A stretch of DNA of 64,000 nt, from assembly GCF_018499505.1 (NCBI RefSeq), contig NZ_JAHDAC010000008.1, forward strand, positions 1 through 64,000, given 5' to 3'. The DNA comes from Streptococcus parasanguinis. GTDB taxonomy: Bacteria; Bacillota; Bacilli; Lactobacillales; Streptococcaceae. The notes under the pieces are model-generated. The model was not told the origin of the DNA and did not search any database. It saw only the letters and a list, made by a program, of their open reading frames with translations. A program made the translations under genes and the position numbers. How positions within the stretch are numbered: the stretch's first letter is position 1; each line of letters opens with the position of its first letter. Below are positions 1 through 9,445 of this stretch, piece by piece.

Positions 1-9
1 TATAAAAAT

Positions 10-34
10 GGAGAGGACAACGATTGTCCTCTCC
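10..34. repeat. Perfect inverted repeat (hairpin) of unknown role
   Basis: Twelve-base arms, GGAGAGGACAAC and its near complement, surround a tiny loop. No T-run follows on the plus strand, so it is not a clear terminator. The following bases (about 35-80) hold no gene and may belong to a dispersed streptococcal intergenic repeat, but only one copy is visible here. Confidence 0.4.
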
Positions 35-84
35 AGATGTTAGCTTTTCTTCAACCCACTACAGTTGACAATGAGCCACAAAAT

Positions 85-118
85 AAAGGTCACCACAATG
101 TGGTGACCTTTATTTTTA
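85..118. terminator. Bidirectional terminator after the YitT-family gene
   Basis: AAAGGTCACCACA pairs with TGTGGTGACCTTT and is followed by TATTTTTATT on the plus strand and ATTTTGTGG on the minus strand. It sits directly downstream of the minus-strand stop codon at 116-118 and can end transcription from either side. Confidence 0.75.
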
Positions 119-1057
119 TTCTTCTGTTTCTACAAAGCGTCCAATGATATGAACGTTTTCTGAAATGGTGATAAAAGCCTGAGGATCAGCTTTTTTCATA
201 ATATATTTGAATTCATTAAACTCTGCACGCGTAATAACTGTCAGCAGAACTGCTTTTTCCTGATGGTTATAGGTTCCTTCTGCATTGTGGATAATGGTCG
301 CTCCACGATGCAATTTTTTATGAATCTTTTCAATAATGGCATCTGGCTGGCTCGTTACGATCATTGCCTGCATCCGTTTTTGCTTGGTAAAGACAGCGTC
401 CGTTACTCGACTCGATACAAAAATAGTAATCATAGAGTAAAGAGCATATTTCCAACCAAAAGTCAGACCAGCGATCAACATAATGGTCCCATTGACCAAA
501 AAGGAGATACTGCCGACATTCTTTCCTGTCCGTTTTCGAATCGTCAAACTGACAATATCCGTTCCTCCACTGGAAATGTTGTTCCGAAGAGCAAAACCAA
601 TCCCTGTTCCCATGACAACCCCACCAAATAGGGCATTCATGATCGGATCGTTGGTCAACGTAATCACTGGCACGAACTGAATAAAGAGGGAACTCATCGA
701 AACCGTAATAAAGGTAAAGATGGTAAATTTATGGCCAATTTGATACCAAGCCACAATCATCAAAGGGATATTGATGGCATAAAAGGTCAAGGAAACTGGA
801 ATCGTAAAACCAATAAAGCGTTGGCTCAGAACAGATAAAATCTGAGCTAGACCTGTTGCACCGCTGGAGTATACATGTCCTGGTTGAAAGAAGAAGTTGA
901 CGGCAATCGCTGATAGAAAACCATACAGCAAGGAAGCTGACACTTTTTCATCGTATTTCTCACGGGAGATGCTCTTCAGCACGCGCAATAATTTAATGTT
1001 ATAAGCTAGTCGCCGCACATGATAGCGAAATAGCTTATGAAAGCGAGTTTTTTTCAT
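116..1057 (-). CDS. YitT family membrane protein (DUF2179 C-terminal domain)
   Basis: About 313 residues. The N-terminal two thirds holds five or six hydrophobic segments, starting near residue 38 with a Leu/Ala/Phe-rich helix and including the family-typical stretch NNISSGGTDI around residue 160. The last 90 residues form a soluble DUF2179 domain (ITRAEFNEFKYIMKKADPQAF), which in this family faces the cytosol. The substrate of YitT proteins is unknown. Start: ATG at 1057 is chosen; a TTG two codons upstream is possible and neither has a strong ribosome binding site. The gene stands alone, with a hairpin on each side separating it from aspS and the left edge. Confidence 0.85.
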   Translation of the reverse strand: MKKTRFHKLFRYHVRRLAYNIKLLRVLKSISREKYDEKVSASLLYGFLSAIAVNFFFQPGHVYSSGATGLAQILSVLSQRFIGFTIPVSLTFYAINIPLMIVAWYQIGHKFTIFTFITVSMSSLFIQFVPVITLTNDPIMNALFGGVVMGTGIGFALRNNISSGGTDIVSLTIRKRTGKNVGSISFLVNGTIMLIAGLTFGWKYALYSMITIFVSSRVTDAVFTKQKRMQAMIVTSQPDAIIEKIHKKLHRGATIIHNAEGTYNHQEKAVLLTVITRAEFNEFKYIMKKADPQAFITISENVHIIGRFVETEE

Positions 1058-1078
1058 TTTCAATCCATCGATTAGAAG

Positions 1079-1124
1079 AAAAGGAAAATCTTAGAGCAAC
1101 TTATTCCTAGACTTTCCCTTTTCT
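1079..1124 (-). terminator. Probable aspS terminator
   Basis: AAAAGGGAAAGTCTAGG and an imperfect complement ending TTTTCCTTTTCTTCT form a long mismatched hairpin just downstream of the aspS stop, with a T-rich tail on the minus strand. Confidence 0.5.
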
Positions 1125-1132
1125 CTCTTGTC

Positions 1133-2887
1133 CTATTCTTGCTCTGCTACTTCTACTTGAAGATTTAACTCATCCAACTGCTTTTCAGAAACGACAGAAG
1201 GAGCTTGTGTCATTGGATCTGTCGCCTTGTTATTCTTCGGAAAGGCAATGACTTCCCGAATATTATCTTCCCCTGCAAGAAGCATCACGAAGCGGTCCAA
1301 CCCAATCGCCAATCCTCCATGTGGTGGGAAACCATAATCCATTGCTTCTAACAAGAAACCAAATTGTTCATTAGCAGCTTCTTTTGTAAATCCAAGTGCC
1401 TTAAACATCCGTTCTTGTAAGTCTTTATGATTAATCCGTAGGCTTCCTCCACCTAATTCATAGCCATTTAAGACGATATCATAGGCAATTGCTCGAACTT
1501 TTGAAAGATCGCCTTCCAATTCATGTTCTGTTTTAGCTTGTGGAAGTGTAAATGGATGGTGAGCAGACATATAACGACCTTCTTCTTCAGACCATTCAAA
1601 CATTGGCCAATCCACTACCCAAAGGAAGTTGTATTGATTGTTGTCAATCAAGTCAAGATCTTTCGCAAGACGAACACGCAAAGCACCAAGCGTTGCATTG
1701 GCTACTTCAAGAGTATCTGCTACAAAGAGAACTAGATCCTTGTCTTCTAACTGTAAAGCAGCTGTCAAGTCACTCGTCAAGTCTGTCAAGAATTTCGCAA
1801 TAGGACCATTCAAAGCACCCTCAGCATATTTCACCCAAGCAAGACCTTTTGCACCGTATTGCTTCGCAACTTCTGTCAATTTATCGATGTCTTTACGAGA
1901 GTAATGATCTGCTGCACCTTTGACGACAATCGCCTTAACTGCTGGAGCTTCTGAGAAGACTTTGAAGTCTACACCCTTTACAAGCTCTGTCAAGTCTTGG
2001 AGCAACATTTCAAAACGTGTATCTGGTTTATCTGAACCATACAAGGCCATAGCGTCATCATAATTCATCCGTGGGAATGGGAGTGTTACTTCAATTCCCT
2101 TGGTTTCTTTCATGACACGTGCAATTAAGCCTTCTGTGATATCCTGGATTTCTTGATCACTCAAGAAAGAAGTTTCCAAGTCGACCTGTGTAAACTCAGG
2201 TTGACGGTCTCCCCGTAAATCCTCATCACGGAAACACTTCACGATTTGATAATAGCGATCAAATCCAGCATTCATCAACAATTGTTTTGTAATCTGAGGA
2301 CTTTGTGGAAGGGCATAGAAATGACCCTTATTGACACGGGAAGGAACCAAGTAGTCACGTGCTCCTTCTGGAGTTGACTTAGAAAGAAACGGTGTTTCCA
2401 CATCAATAAATTCTAATTCATCTAAGTAATTGCGAATCGAATGGGTTACTTTTGCACGGAGTTTGAGGTTTTCCAACATCTCAGGACGACGAAGGTCTAA
2501 GTAGCGGTAACGAAGACGGGTATCATCATTGGCTTCAATTCCGTCCTTGATTTCAAATGGTGTAGTTTTTGCAGTATTGAGAACCGTAATAGCTTCCACT
2601 TTGAGTTCTACTGCTCCTGTAGGCAAGTTTGGATTAGCTTGTTCACGAGCTTCTACAAGACCTGTCACTTCTACAACATATTCACTACGGATGCTTTCAG
2701 CTGTAGCCATTACTTCTGCACTAACTGTTTCTGGATTGATCACCAATTGCATGATTCCTTCGCGGTCGCGTAGATCGATAAAGATCAAACCACCCAAGTC
2801 ACGACGACGGCTAACCCATCCTTTCAAGGTAATACGAGTTCCAATGTGTTCTTCACGAACACGTCCAGCATACATTGAACGTTTCAT
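1133..2887 (-). CDS. aspS: Aspartate--tRNA ligase
   Basis: A 584-residue class IIb aminoacyl-tRNA synthetase of full bacterial length, charging tRNA-Asp in the cytosol. In order it has an N-terminal OB-fold anticodon-binding domain (to about 110, with the [18 protein letters not shown] strand), the class II core with motif 2 ([18 protein letters not shown], about 220), the bacterial GAD insertion (about 290-420) and motif 3 ([15 protein letters not shown], about 525) followed by [10 protein letters not shown]. Start: ATG at 2887 behind GGAG with a rather long 11-base spacer. The upstream gap is under 100 bases and contains no T-box leader. hisS, often next to aspS in Firmicutes, is not adjacent here. 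Confidence 0.98.
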   Translation of the reverse strand: MKRSMYAGRVREEHIGTRITLKGWVSRRRDLGGLIFIDLRDREGIMQLVINPETVSAEVMATAESIRSEYVVEVTGLVEAREQANPNLPTGAVELKVEAITVLNTAKTTPFEIKDGIEANDDTRLRYRYLDLRRPEMLENLKLRAKVTHSIRNYLDELEFIDVETPFLSKSTPEGARDYLVPSRVNKGHFYALPQSPQITKQLLMNAGFDRYYQIVKCFRDEDLRGDRQPEFTQVDLETSFLSDQEIQDITEGLIARVMKETKGIEVTLPFPRMNYDDAMALYGSDKPDTRFEMLLQDLTELVKGVDFKVFSEAPAVKAIVVKGAADHYSRKDIDKLTEVAKQYGAKGLAWVKYAEGALNGPIAKFLTDLTSDLTAALQLEDKDLVLFVADTLEVANATLGALRVRLAKDLDLIDNNQYNFLWVVDWPMFEWSEEEGRYMSAHHPFTLPQAKTEHELEGDLSKVRAIAYDIVLNGYELGGGSLRINHKDLQERMFKALGFTKEAANEQFGFLLEAMDYGFPPHGGLAIGLDRFVMLLAGEDNIREVIAFPKNNKATDPMTQAPSVVSEKQLDELNLQVEVAEQE

Positions 2888-2984
2888 TTCTAATTAATCT
2901 CCAAACTAATATTCTTCCTTCTATTTTACCATAAAGACCAGCAGAAAGTGGCCTTTAGCTCAACTTTTTCAGTCACCAACTTCT

Positions 2985-3209
2985 TTAGTTAGCGTGGCTC
3001 TCTTCTTTCTTTTTGGGATCATCGTAGAGAGTGGGTGCTAGCACCTTCATTAAAGTCGCCGTCCCAAATCGCAAGACAGCTGCTGCTAGTCCAAAAATAG
3101 GGGATAGGTAGCGGAAAAAGAAATCTCCCCTAAGTACATAGGTCATGCCACCTACAATAAAAAAGATCACAATTCCTTGAACGATTGCGTAAAACCAAAT
3201 TTTTTTCAC
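2985..3209 (-). CDS. Small conserved-looking membrane protein, function unknown
   Basis: 74 residues starting at a GTG (3209) that follows AAAGGAGAATA, a far better ribosome binding site than any upstream start in frame; a longer 94-residue reading is less likely. Two hydrophobic helices, about residues 5-25 (YAIVQGIVIFFIVGGMTYVL) and 33-55, are followed by a charged tail (DDPKKKEESHAN). I do not recognise the family. Its upstream region is unusual because it carries a cluster of DnaA boxes (3239-3376). It reads toward aspS, with fewer than 100 bases between them. Confidence 0.7.
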   Translation of the reverse strand: MKKIWFYAIVQGIVIFFIVGGMTYVLRGDFFFRYLSPIFGLAAAVLRFGTATLMKVLAPTLYDDPKKKEESHAN

Positions 3210-3238
3210 ACTATTCTCCTTTTCACAAACCAGCTGAC

Positions 3239-3376
3239 TTATCCACTGTTTTTTATCACTTATCCACAAAAATGTGGATAACTTTCACCTATTGCCCCCT
3301 CAAAAGAGGAAGCGTCGTCACCATCAGGACTTGCTTTCATCCATTTACAAGGAAGTTTCCCACAGCCTGTGGATAA
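3239..3376. promoter_or_regulatory. Cluster of DnaA boxes far from oriC
   Basis: TTATCCACT (3239-3247), TTATCCACA (3260-3268), TGTGGATAA (3273-3281) and TGTGGATAA (3368-3376) are DnaA boxes; three match TTATCCACA perfectly, and TTTCCCACA (3356-3364) is a weaker fifth. The middle two face each other across 4 bases. The cluster lies in the gap between dltD and the small membrane gene, about 48 kb left of the dnaA-linked origin. Confidence 0.7.
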
Positions 3377-3423
3377 CTCTCTTGCTTATTTGTGACTTTC
3401 TCGTCACTTTCCTCACAAATCAA

Positions 3424-3448
3424 GGAGCCAGGATTTGATCCTGCCCCC
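3424..3448 (-). terminator. Possible dltD terminator
   Basis: Hairpin GGAGCCAGGAT-ttg-ATCCTGCCCCC just past the dltD stop. On the minus strand it is followed by TTGATTTG, a poor T-run, so strength is uncertain. Confidence 0.45.
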
Positions 3449-3460
3449 TTTGATCAAGCA

Positions 3461-4729
3461 TTATTTAAATTCGTCTGGTGTCCCTTTATATTGGGCCCAG
3501 TCTTTGCTGAAGAAGCGATCATTTAGATGGTAAGTTGGTGCTTTTTCAGCCTTTGTGACAAAGGGATTGACCGCTTTATCAAAGGCTAGCCAACCATTCC
3601 ATCCCATATGAATCGTATCTTCCATAAAGTAAGGCTGATCACCATCTTTAGAAAAGTCTGCAATATTGGTGAATCCTTGACTTTCCAATTGGTAACGAAT
3701 CTTTTGAACAGCCTGTTCATACTTTTCTTGGCTCAAGCCTGTGTATTTCATCCATTTGGCATTAACTGGAGGAATGACAAAGATAACATTGGTCCGAGAT
3801 TTAGCAAACTGGTCTAGAACCAACTGCAAGTCATTGTACTCAGGAGATTGAACATAGGATTCGTTTTTTTGGAAACCTTTTAGTTTCTTCAACTTCATTT
3901 TTAAACGGGTATTGTAAAAATGATTGCTGATTCCAAGGTCGTTGTTATTGGTCTTGACTTTTGCTTCAGCCGTTGCAATTTCTTCCAATTTCTCATATGA
4001 GAATTGATCTGGTAAATCTTGTAGGCGTTTTTTGACCTTCTGATCGTAATTCCCGTTTGTACGCGTTGCAAGATTACTAAACAAAGCATCTTCGCGTTGG
4101 ACAAGGTGGGAAACAAGCTGGTTCAAAGACTGATCAAATCCGGAAATTTTCTTTCCTTGAGAAATTTTCGTTACAACACTTTGAAAGGCGACGTTTGGAT
4201 ACTGTTGTAATAGACGCTTTGCAGCATACTGGGATGCAGCATCCTGTTGGTGATTGGCAATAAAGCTATTCAACTGATCGCTATTAAAGAATTGTTGAAA
4301 GGCAGAGGAATCATAGCCCTTCTTGGTGAACCATTGCGGAGAAACTACATAAACAGCTGTATTGTCCTTGAGTTCTGGCAAAATCTGTTGCATCCCAAAA
4401 TACTGGTTCAAAGAAGCCGCACCACGTTCTCCTAAAAAGTAGGGTCTGTAATTGCGGTCATATTTTTCAGCCAAAACTGCTGGATGCACCACATCAAAAC
4501 GCAACCATTCACTTGAGCCGAAATAAGGCACAAAGCGATGCTGTGGATCAGAAAGTGCTTCTTGTTTCTTTGTACGACTCTTGAATCCTTCTGCATTCAG
4601 ACTTACCGCAGCTTTTTTCTCTTCGGTATAGTTGTGCTTATGATTGATTGGATAAAAGAATAATAAAGCTGCTACCATGAGGAGCGCGCAAAATACGGGC
4701 CCTAAAATCAGCCACAAACGCTTAAGCAT
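3461..4729 (-). CDS. dltD: D-alanyl-lipoteichoic acid biosynthesis protein DltD
   Basis: A 422-residue protein with an N-terminal membrane anchor (about residues 5-27, [20 protein letters not shown]) and a large extracellular SGNH-hydrolase-like domain. The nucleophile block is FGSSEW (about 71-76) and the C-terminal Asp/His pair lies in [11 protein letters not shown] (about 370). DltD acts at the outer face in the last steps of D-alanine transfer to teichoic acid. Its start overlaps dltC by 8 bases, so translation is coupled. It is the last gene of dltXABCD, and family length is normal. Confidence 0.97.
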   Translation of the reverse strand: MLKRLWLILGPVFCALLMVAALLFFYPINHKHNYTEEKKAAVSLNAEGFKSRTKKQEALSDPQHRFVPYFGSSEWLRFDVVHPAVLAEKYDRNYRPYFLGERGAASLNQYFGMQQILPELKDNTAVYVVSPQWFTKKGYDSSAFQQFFNSDQLNSFIANHQQDAASQYAAKRLLQQYPNVAFQSVVTKISQGKKISGFDQSLNQLVSHLVQREDALFSNLATRTNGNYDQKVKKRLQDLPDQFSYEKLEEIATAEAKVKTNNNDLGISNHFYNTRLKMKLKKLKGFQKNESYVQSPEYNDLQLVLDQFAKSRTNVIFVIPPVNAKWMKYTGLSQEKYEQAVQKIRYQLESQGFTNIADFSKDGDQPYFMEDTIHMGWNGWLAFDKAVNPFVTKAEKAPTYHLNDRFFSKDWAQYKGTPDEFK

Positions 4730-4961
4730 TCTGAAGCTCCGTTACACCTTCTACGATCTTGTTCGCAGTATTCCAATCATCGCGTCCAAATTCAGATACA
4801 GGAACACGGATGCCAAAGCGATTTTCCAATTCCACAATCAATTCGACTGTTCCCATACTATCAAGGACACCCGCATCAAAGAGATCCTCATCCATCATGT
4901 CTGAGACATCTTCCATAAACAATTCGTCAATAATTTCAATTACTTGTGATTTTACATCCAT
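4722..4961 (-). CDS. dltC: D-alanyl carrier protein DltC
   Basis: A 79-residue acyl-carrier-type protein. The phosphopantetheine attachment site is Ser35 in [12 protein letters not shown]. DltA loads D-alanine as a thioester on the pantetheine arm, and the charged carrier is used with DltB at the membrane. The protein is very acidic, as the family is. ATG at 4961 follows AAAGGAGAATAGAAAA. It lies 15 bases downstream of dltB and overlaps dltD. Confidence 0.98.
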   Translation of the reverse strand: MDVKSQVIEIIDELFMEDVSDMMDEDLFDAGVLDSMGTVELIVELENRFGIRVPVSEFGRDDWNTANKIVEGVTELQNA

Positions 4962-4976
4962 TTTTCTATTCTCCTT

Positions 4977-6230
4977 TTATTTCAATTTTGGAAACCATTG
5001 TTGATCCAAGAATCCTGAGAAAATCAGGAAGGACAGCATCACTGTGTTAAAGGTGATAAAGATCCCTAAAGCTTTGGTCCAACGATTGTCCGGTATAGGA
5101 TCCAATCCTTTTGCTTTTCTTTCTTTATTGATGGTCTTTTTCTTGCGAATCCAAGCATCATTGATGACCAGTCCAAGCCCATGGAAGAGCCCATAAGCGA
5201 TGTAGTACCAAGTCACCCCGTGCCAGAAGCCCATGACCAACATATTGATAATGTAGGCAACATTTGAGGTGGTAATTCGGCTCTTGAATACTTTATTGCG
5301 CATCAATACCATCACGAGACGCATAAAGACAAAATCACGGAACCAGAAAGACAAACTCATATGCCAACGATTCCAGAATTCCTTTAAGTCACGTGATTTA
5401 AAGGGACGATCAAAGTTGATTGGACTTTTAATCCCCATCAGATTGGAAGCTGCTAAAGCAAACATCGAATAGCCCGCGAAGTCAAAGAAGAGGTCAAAGC
5501 CATAAACATACATGACTCCCAGCGTTCCGATATTGAAGAATCCACCTTGAGACAAGGCATAGGTCTGCACATGACCTAACAATAAGTGGCCAAAAATATG
5601 AGCTAGGATAAATTTATAAAGGAAGCCATACATGATATACTTAACAGCTTGCTCCAACATATCCAATAATTCTTCACGCTCAGGAATGGCTTTATAATCC
5701 TCATTAAAACGCTTGAAACGATCAATCGGCCCACTTGAGAAGGTCGGCATAAAGAGCATAAAGCGTAAGAATTCCCAGAGTGTGAATTCTTTCAAGACAC
5801 CATCTCGCATTTCGATGATCATTCCGACAGCCCGGAAGGTTAAATACGAAATCCCTAAAAATCCAAACAAGGATTGGTGCCCATTCTTGATTGCTGGCTC
5901 TACCTTAACAAAGATCAGGGGCAAGACAGACAAGAAGGAATGAAGATAGAAAATCCACTTATTGTCCGCTTTTTGACGATAGATCTTGTAGGAATACACA
6001 ATCAAGATTTGCCAGACTACGTAAAAGAGCAGGGCATAAATTTGCTTGAGATTCGAACCTGTCAGCATCAAAATGATAAAGATCAGACTCACCAGTCCTT
6101 CATATACCGGAAATCTCTTTTTGAAAAAGAGGCCCACAAAGATCGGCAAAAAAGCTAGAATGAGGTAGATAAAATAGATCGGTGTTCCATAGTGTTCTAA
6201 ATGAGGGAGCTGTTTCAAAAACTCGATCAT
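4977..6230 (-). CDS. dltB: D-alanyl transfer protein DltB (MBOAT family)
   Basis: A 417-residue multi-pass membrane O-acyltransferase with about 11 hydrophobic segments. The MBOAT signature and catalytic His lie in [19 protein letters not shown] (about residues 332-350), preceded by the conserved [16 protein letters not shown] block (about 285). It moves D-alanine from DltC across or at the membrane toward lipoteichoic acid. Its ATG overlaps the dltA stop by four bases (6227-6230). Confidence 0.98.
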   Translation of the reverse strand: MIEFLKQLPHLEHYGTPIYFIYLILAFLPIFVGLFFKKRFPVYEGLVSLIFIILMLTGSNLKQIYALLFYVVWQILIVYSYKIYRQKADNKWIFYLHSFLSVLPLIFVKVEPAIKNGHQSLFGFLGISYLTFRAVGMIIEMRDGVLKEFTLWEFLRFMLFMPTFSSGPIDRFKRFNEDYKAIPEREELLDMLEQAVKYIMYGFLYKFILAHIFGHLLLGHVQTYALSQGGFFNIGTLGVMYVYGFDLFFDFAGYSMFALAASNLMGIKSPINFDRPFKSRDLKEFWNRWHMSLSFWFRDFVFMRLVMVLMRNKVFKSRITTSNVAYIINMLVMGFWHGVTWYYIAYGLFHGLGLVINDAWIRKKKTINKERKAKGLDPIPDNRWTKALGIFITFNTVMLSFLIFSGFLDQQWFPKLK

Positions 6231-7777
6231 CGGTTGTTAACCTCGCTAATCAACCCTTTGATGTCGATTTTCCCGTTTGGTGTTAATGGCAGGCTGTCAC
6301 GATAGAGGAATTTTGAAGGCATCATATAAGACATCATGATGTTTTCTAAATCTTCCTTAATGGCTTTCGTGATATCAATTTCGCGCTCAAATTGTTCTTT
6401 GACGCCCTCTTTTAAGATGACATAGGCCAAGAGATTTTGGACCTTGTGATCTTTATTATAACGCGGTACTGCGACTGCTGAGTCAATATACTTCGATTTG
6501 TTCAAGTTTTGAGAGACATCCTCTAGCTCGATACGATAACCGTTAAACTTGATTTGGAAGTCCATCCGTCCACCATAGAGAAGGAGACCTTCATCCGTCA
6601 TGGTTCCGACATCTCCCGTATGGTAGGCTGGAAGACCTTCAAATTCGAAGAAGGCTTCTGCTGTTTTCTCTGGATTATTCATATAACCTTTTGAAACAGC
6701 TGGGCCAGATACGATGATCTCACCTTGCTCACCATTCGGCAATTTGTTACCTGCCTCATCAATGATGAAGGTTGGAGAATCTTCTTTGGTATAACCAATT
6801 GGCAGACGTTTCAAAGTAGCTAACATCTCATCTGTTACGGCTACAGCCGAAAGAGCTACAGTTGCCTCAGTTGGGCCGTAGGCATTGATGATGCGCGCAT
6901 TTGGGAAACGCTCACGCAATTTCTGAGCAGTTTTAACGGTCAACTCTTCCCCATCAAAGTAGAAATGGGTGATTCCTGGCATCTTTTCAGCATTGAAATC
7001 CTCAGACAACATGGCCATATCTGCGAAAGATGGTGTTGAAGTCCAGATCGCAATCGGAAGAGAAAAGATCGTCGCAAAGAGTTGTTTGAAGTCTTGAGTG
7101 ATGGCTGATGGAAGAGCAAAAAGGGTTCCTCCAAGAGCCAAGGTCGGTGCCCAGTACATGACAGACAAGTCAAAGGAATAGGGCGGTTGTGCCAACATTT
7201 GCGGACGCTCTGGCGTTGCAAATTCCTTGTCCGTAATCATCCAGTTGGTAAAACTGAGCAAGTTATCGTGCGAAATTTGCACCCCTTTTGGTTTCCCAGT
7301 TGTCCCTGAGGTAAAGATGATGTAGTAGTTATCATCCCCTTTGACCGGATGTTTCAAGTCATAGGCATGCTGAGCCGCATAAGCTTCACGCACTTGCTCC
7401 AAGGACATGATTGGAGCAGCTGGGTTTTCCAATGGAAATTCATTGATGGCAATAATCAAGCTTGGCTCTGCTACTTCAACAATGGCAGACACGCGCTCCA
7501 AGGCAGAGTGGCTATCAATTGGGATATAGGCATGACCAGATTTTGTCAAGGCCACAAAGGTTGCTAACATTTCATATTCTTGACCACCAAAGACCACTAC
7601 AGGTGACTTTTCAGGAAGTCCCATTTGGTCGATGTGGGCAGCCAAGCTATCTGAATCAGCCTTCAATTGGCCATAGGTATGCTCCTCACCAAGGACATTG
7701 TAAACCGGATAGTCTGGTTGTAGTTGCGCATAACGTTCAATTGTCTCGATCATATCAGTAATTGGTTGGTTTGACAC
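6227..7777 (-). CDS. dltA: D-alanine--D-alanyl carrier protein ligase DltA
   Basis: A 516-residue ANL adenylating enzyme that activates D-alanine with ATP and loads it on DltC. The AMP-binding P-loop is [15 protein letters not shown] (about 150-165), followed by YGPTEAT (about 297), YHTGD (about 385), the hinge region [18 protein letters not shown] (about 400) and the C-terminal lysine block TPNGKID. Start: GTG at 7777 behind AGGAG with a 10-base spacer. It is the second gene of dltXABCD. Confidence 0.98.
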   Translation of the reverse strand: MSNQPITDMIETIERYAQLQPDYPVYNVLGEEHTYGQLKADSDSLAAHIDQMGLPEKSPVVVFGGQEYEMLATFVALTKSGHAYIPIDSHSALERVSAIVEVAEPSLIIAINEFPLENPAAPIMSLEQVREAYAAQHAYDLKHPVKGDDNYYIIFTSGTTGKPKGVQISHDNLLSFTNWMITDKEFATPERPQMLAQPPYSFDLSVMYWAPTLALGGTLFALPSAITQDFKQLFATIFSLPIAIWTSTPSFADMAMLSEDFNAEKMPGITHFYFDGEELTVKTAQKLRERFPNARIINAYGPTEATVALSAVAVTDEMLATLKRLPIGYTKEDSPTFIIDEAGNKLPNGEQGEIIVSGPAVSKGYMNNPEKTAEAFFEFEGLPAYHTGDVGTMTDEGLLLYGGRMDFQIKFNGYRIELEDVSQNLNKSKYIDSAVAVPRYNKDHKVQNLLAYVILKEGVKEQFEREIDITKAIKEDLENIMMSYMMPSKFLYRDSLPLTPNGKIDIKGLISEVNNR

Positions 7778-7795
7778 GGCTAGGAGTCTCCTTTT

Positions 7796-7924
7796 CTAAA
7801 ATTCGTTGTAGATAAAGCCACCCTGACCTTGACCAAGGTAACTAAAGAAATAAAGTAGGGCTAGGAAAATGGCGAAATACAAGACCGTCTGCCCGATAAA
7901 TTTATAAAGTGTTTTATGTTTCAT
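7796..7924 (-). CDS. dltX: DltX, small membrane protein of the D-alanylation operon
   Basis: A 42-residue protein beginning MKHKTLYKFIG, with one transmembrane helix (about residues 12-30) and ending in the family-diagnostic C-terminal motif GGFIYNEF. DltX is the first gene of dlt operons in many Firmicutes; its C-terminal peptide is held to interact with the acyl-transfer machinery at the outer face. ATG at 7924; the stop is 18 bases before the dltA start, so it is co-translated with the operon. Confidence 0.95.
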   Translation of the reverse strand: MKHKTLYKFIGQTVLYFAIFLALLYFFSYLGQGQGGFIYNEF

Positions 7925-7957
7925 AAGTTTCACTCTTCATTTTGATTGTTATTCACT

Positions 7958-7987
7958 ATTTTACCATTTTTTATACCAAGTAAGCAA
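7958..7987 (-). promoter_or_regulatory. dlt operon promoter
   Basis: On the minus strand, TTGCTT and TAAAAT are separated by 18 bases, with the -10 about 35 bases before the dltX start. It is the only good promoter in the 170-base gap. Confidence 0.6.
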
Positions 7988-8011
7988 TTTTAAACATAGT
8001 GAGAATGTGGT

Positions 8012-8025
8012 AGAAAACGTTATCA
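8012..8025. promoter_or_regulatory. Candidate CcpA (cre) site upstream of dltX
   Basis: AGAAAACGTTATCA fits the streptococcal cre pattern (WGAAARCGYTWWCW) with one or two deviations. It lies about 25 bases upstream of the dlt -35 element, a position typical of CcpA activation rather than repression. Confidence 0.45.
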
Positions 8026-8093
8026 TTTTAGATCATTCAAGCCATCTAACAAAAGTATTTTTCTTTAATCAGTTTTCTGGTTGAAATCCTATT

Positions 8094-9353
8094 CTATTTC
8101 ACAGTCCCCTGATAAATCAACTCCAGACACTTGTCCAGATCCACATCTCTCTCGAAATGGCTAGGTGTCCAAGGAATCTCTATATCGGGTAGAACACCCT
8201 GATCCGTCATCCCTTTACCTTGATCCACGCTTAAACAGCGAGAAGTGGGAAACATTAAACAAAAATCGCCATAATCAACTGTACAACAATTAGAGTAGTC
8301 TAGAATCCCGAGAGTTGGTCGACCCACCACCGTTACCTTCTTAAACTGCTTCATCATCTGGACGAAGTTATCTCCAGAAGAAGCGCAGTAGATATCTGAT
8401 AAAATAAAGATCTGTTCAGGATAGCGGCCTCCTCTGACCTCTGGGAAGAATTCCTCACTTTCTTCCTTATATGCTACATAGCCTTTTCCCCGATGGCGGA
8501 GCAAATCCTCTCTCATATCTTCAAGCAGCTTAACTGTTTCAGGACTAATTTCTTCCTGTTGCATCCAGTCCTCAAAGTCTTTCAAGCGCAGATCAACATT
8601 ATGTTCCGTGTAGAGAATTTCCATACCATCATCGTCCCAGTCAAGCGAATCATAGCCCTGATCCTTCTCTAAGCCTAGATGTAATAGAGGGAGATACAGA
8701 GAATCTGTCCCTCCGCCGTTCTGTCGGACATCAATGATAAGAAACTTGATTTCCATCATCATTGGTAAACACTCTTGATATACCCGACTAATGGCTCCTT
8801 CATCCATAAAGTTATCCAGACGAAGATAAAGAATCTCATCGTCTAATCGTTTCCAAAAAATCTGATCTTGGATCGGTTCTCGACTGGGTACTACTTTAAT
8901 GGTCTTTTCTATCCCTTCTCGAAGTAGGGTGACCTTTGTGGACTGAGAGACCAAATCCGCCCATTCTCTATAGTGTCTTTCAGGGGTCTTACTGATAAAA
9001 TAGTCTTTATGAAGAGAAGCTATCTGATCCAAGTCACTTCCATCCAGAGCTAGGATCTGATCTCCTACTTGAAGACCCGTATCTTCATTAGCTTCCTCAA
9101 CATACAGTTTCTGTCCATTTATTCTCAAAAGAAACCCTTTTTGACTGGCCTTTTTATCTCGAAAGGAAACATGCCCGATCACCCCAAAACTAGCTAGGTA
9201 AGCCTTAACTTGATAGAGAAAGGCATCATCTGTCATATCATCTGTAATGTTTTCTCGAAAAGGCTCTGGATCGCATCCTTTTCGATCCTTGATAGTAGAT
9301 GAATCATGGGTCATAATAGAGACAACATCTTCAAAAATAGCAGTCTTTTTCAT
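8094..9353 (-). CDS. S41 family (C-terminal processing) peptidase-like protein, cytoplasmic
   Basis: 419 residues. No signal peptide or membrane segment is visible, which is unusual because most S41 proteases are exported. A PDZ-like segment (about 60-150, with LQVGDQILALDG) precedes the S41 core; VLYLRLDNF-type and IIDVRQNGGG strands (about 190-225) and CASSGDNF (about 345) carry the expected nucleophile region. Start: ATG at 9353, preceded by AAGGA; a TTG five codons earlier is less likely. The substrate cannot be told. The promoter has a perfect CiaR box (9396-9412), so it probably belongs to the CiaRH regulon with htrA. Confidence 0.75.
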   Translation of the reverse strand: MKKTAIFEDVVSIMTHDSSTIKDRKGCDPEPFRENITDDMTDDAFLYQVKAYLASFGVIGHVSFRDKKASQKGFLLRINGQKLYVEEANEDTGLQVGDQILALDGSDLDQIASLHKDYFISKTPERHYREWADLVSQSTKVTLLREGIEKTIKVVPSREPIQDQIFWKRLDDEILYLRLDNFMDEGAISRVYQECLPMMMEIKFLIIDVRQNGGGTDSLYLPLLHLGLEKDQGYDSLDWDDDGMEILYTEHNVDLRLKDFEDWMQQEEISPETVKLLEDMREDLLRHRGKGYVAYKEESEEFFPEVRGGRYPEQIFILSDIYCASSGDNFVQMMKQFKKVTVVGRPTLGILDYSNCCTVDYGDFCLMFPTSRCLSVDQGKGMTDQGVLPDIEIPWTPSHFERDVDLDKCLELIYQGTVK

Positions 9354-9380
9354 AAAGGATTCCTTCAATTTTTTAGAATC

Positions 9381-9412
9381 AGTATACCACTTTTTCTTAA
9401 AAAGTTCTTAAA
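9381..9412 (-). promoter_or_regulatory. CiaR box and -10 element of the S41 peptidase gene
   Basis: On the minus strand TTTAAG-AACTT-TTTAAG (9396-9412) is a perfect match to the CiaR direct repeat TTTAAG-N5-TTTAAG. Nine bases later comes TATACT (9381-9386), preceded by TGG (extended -10). The arrangement is the same as at htrA (49424-49456). Confidence 0.75.
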
Positions 9413-9417
9413 ATCCT

Positions 9418-9443
9418 AAAAAACTATCCTTGAGTAGGATAGT
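9418..9443 (-). terminator. Terminator of the DUF4956 gene
   Basis: On the minus strand, ACTATCC-tactcaa-GGATAGT followed by TTTTTAGG, three bases past the stop codon. Confidence 0.75.
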
Positions 9444-9445
9444 CG

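Noticed and set aside
2888-2984. T-box leader ahead of aspS
   Set aside because: The gap is under 100 bases and has no T-box sequence or specifier-loop structure.
7964-8000. CiaR box at the dlt promoter
   Set aside because: TTTAAA-ATTGC-TTACTT has four mismatches to the TTTAAG repeat, unlike the three good boxes elsewhere in the window.
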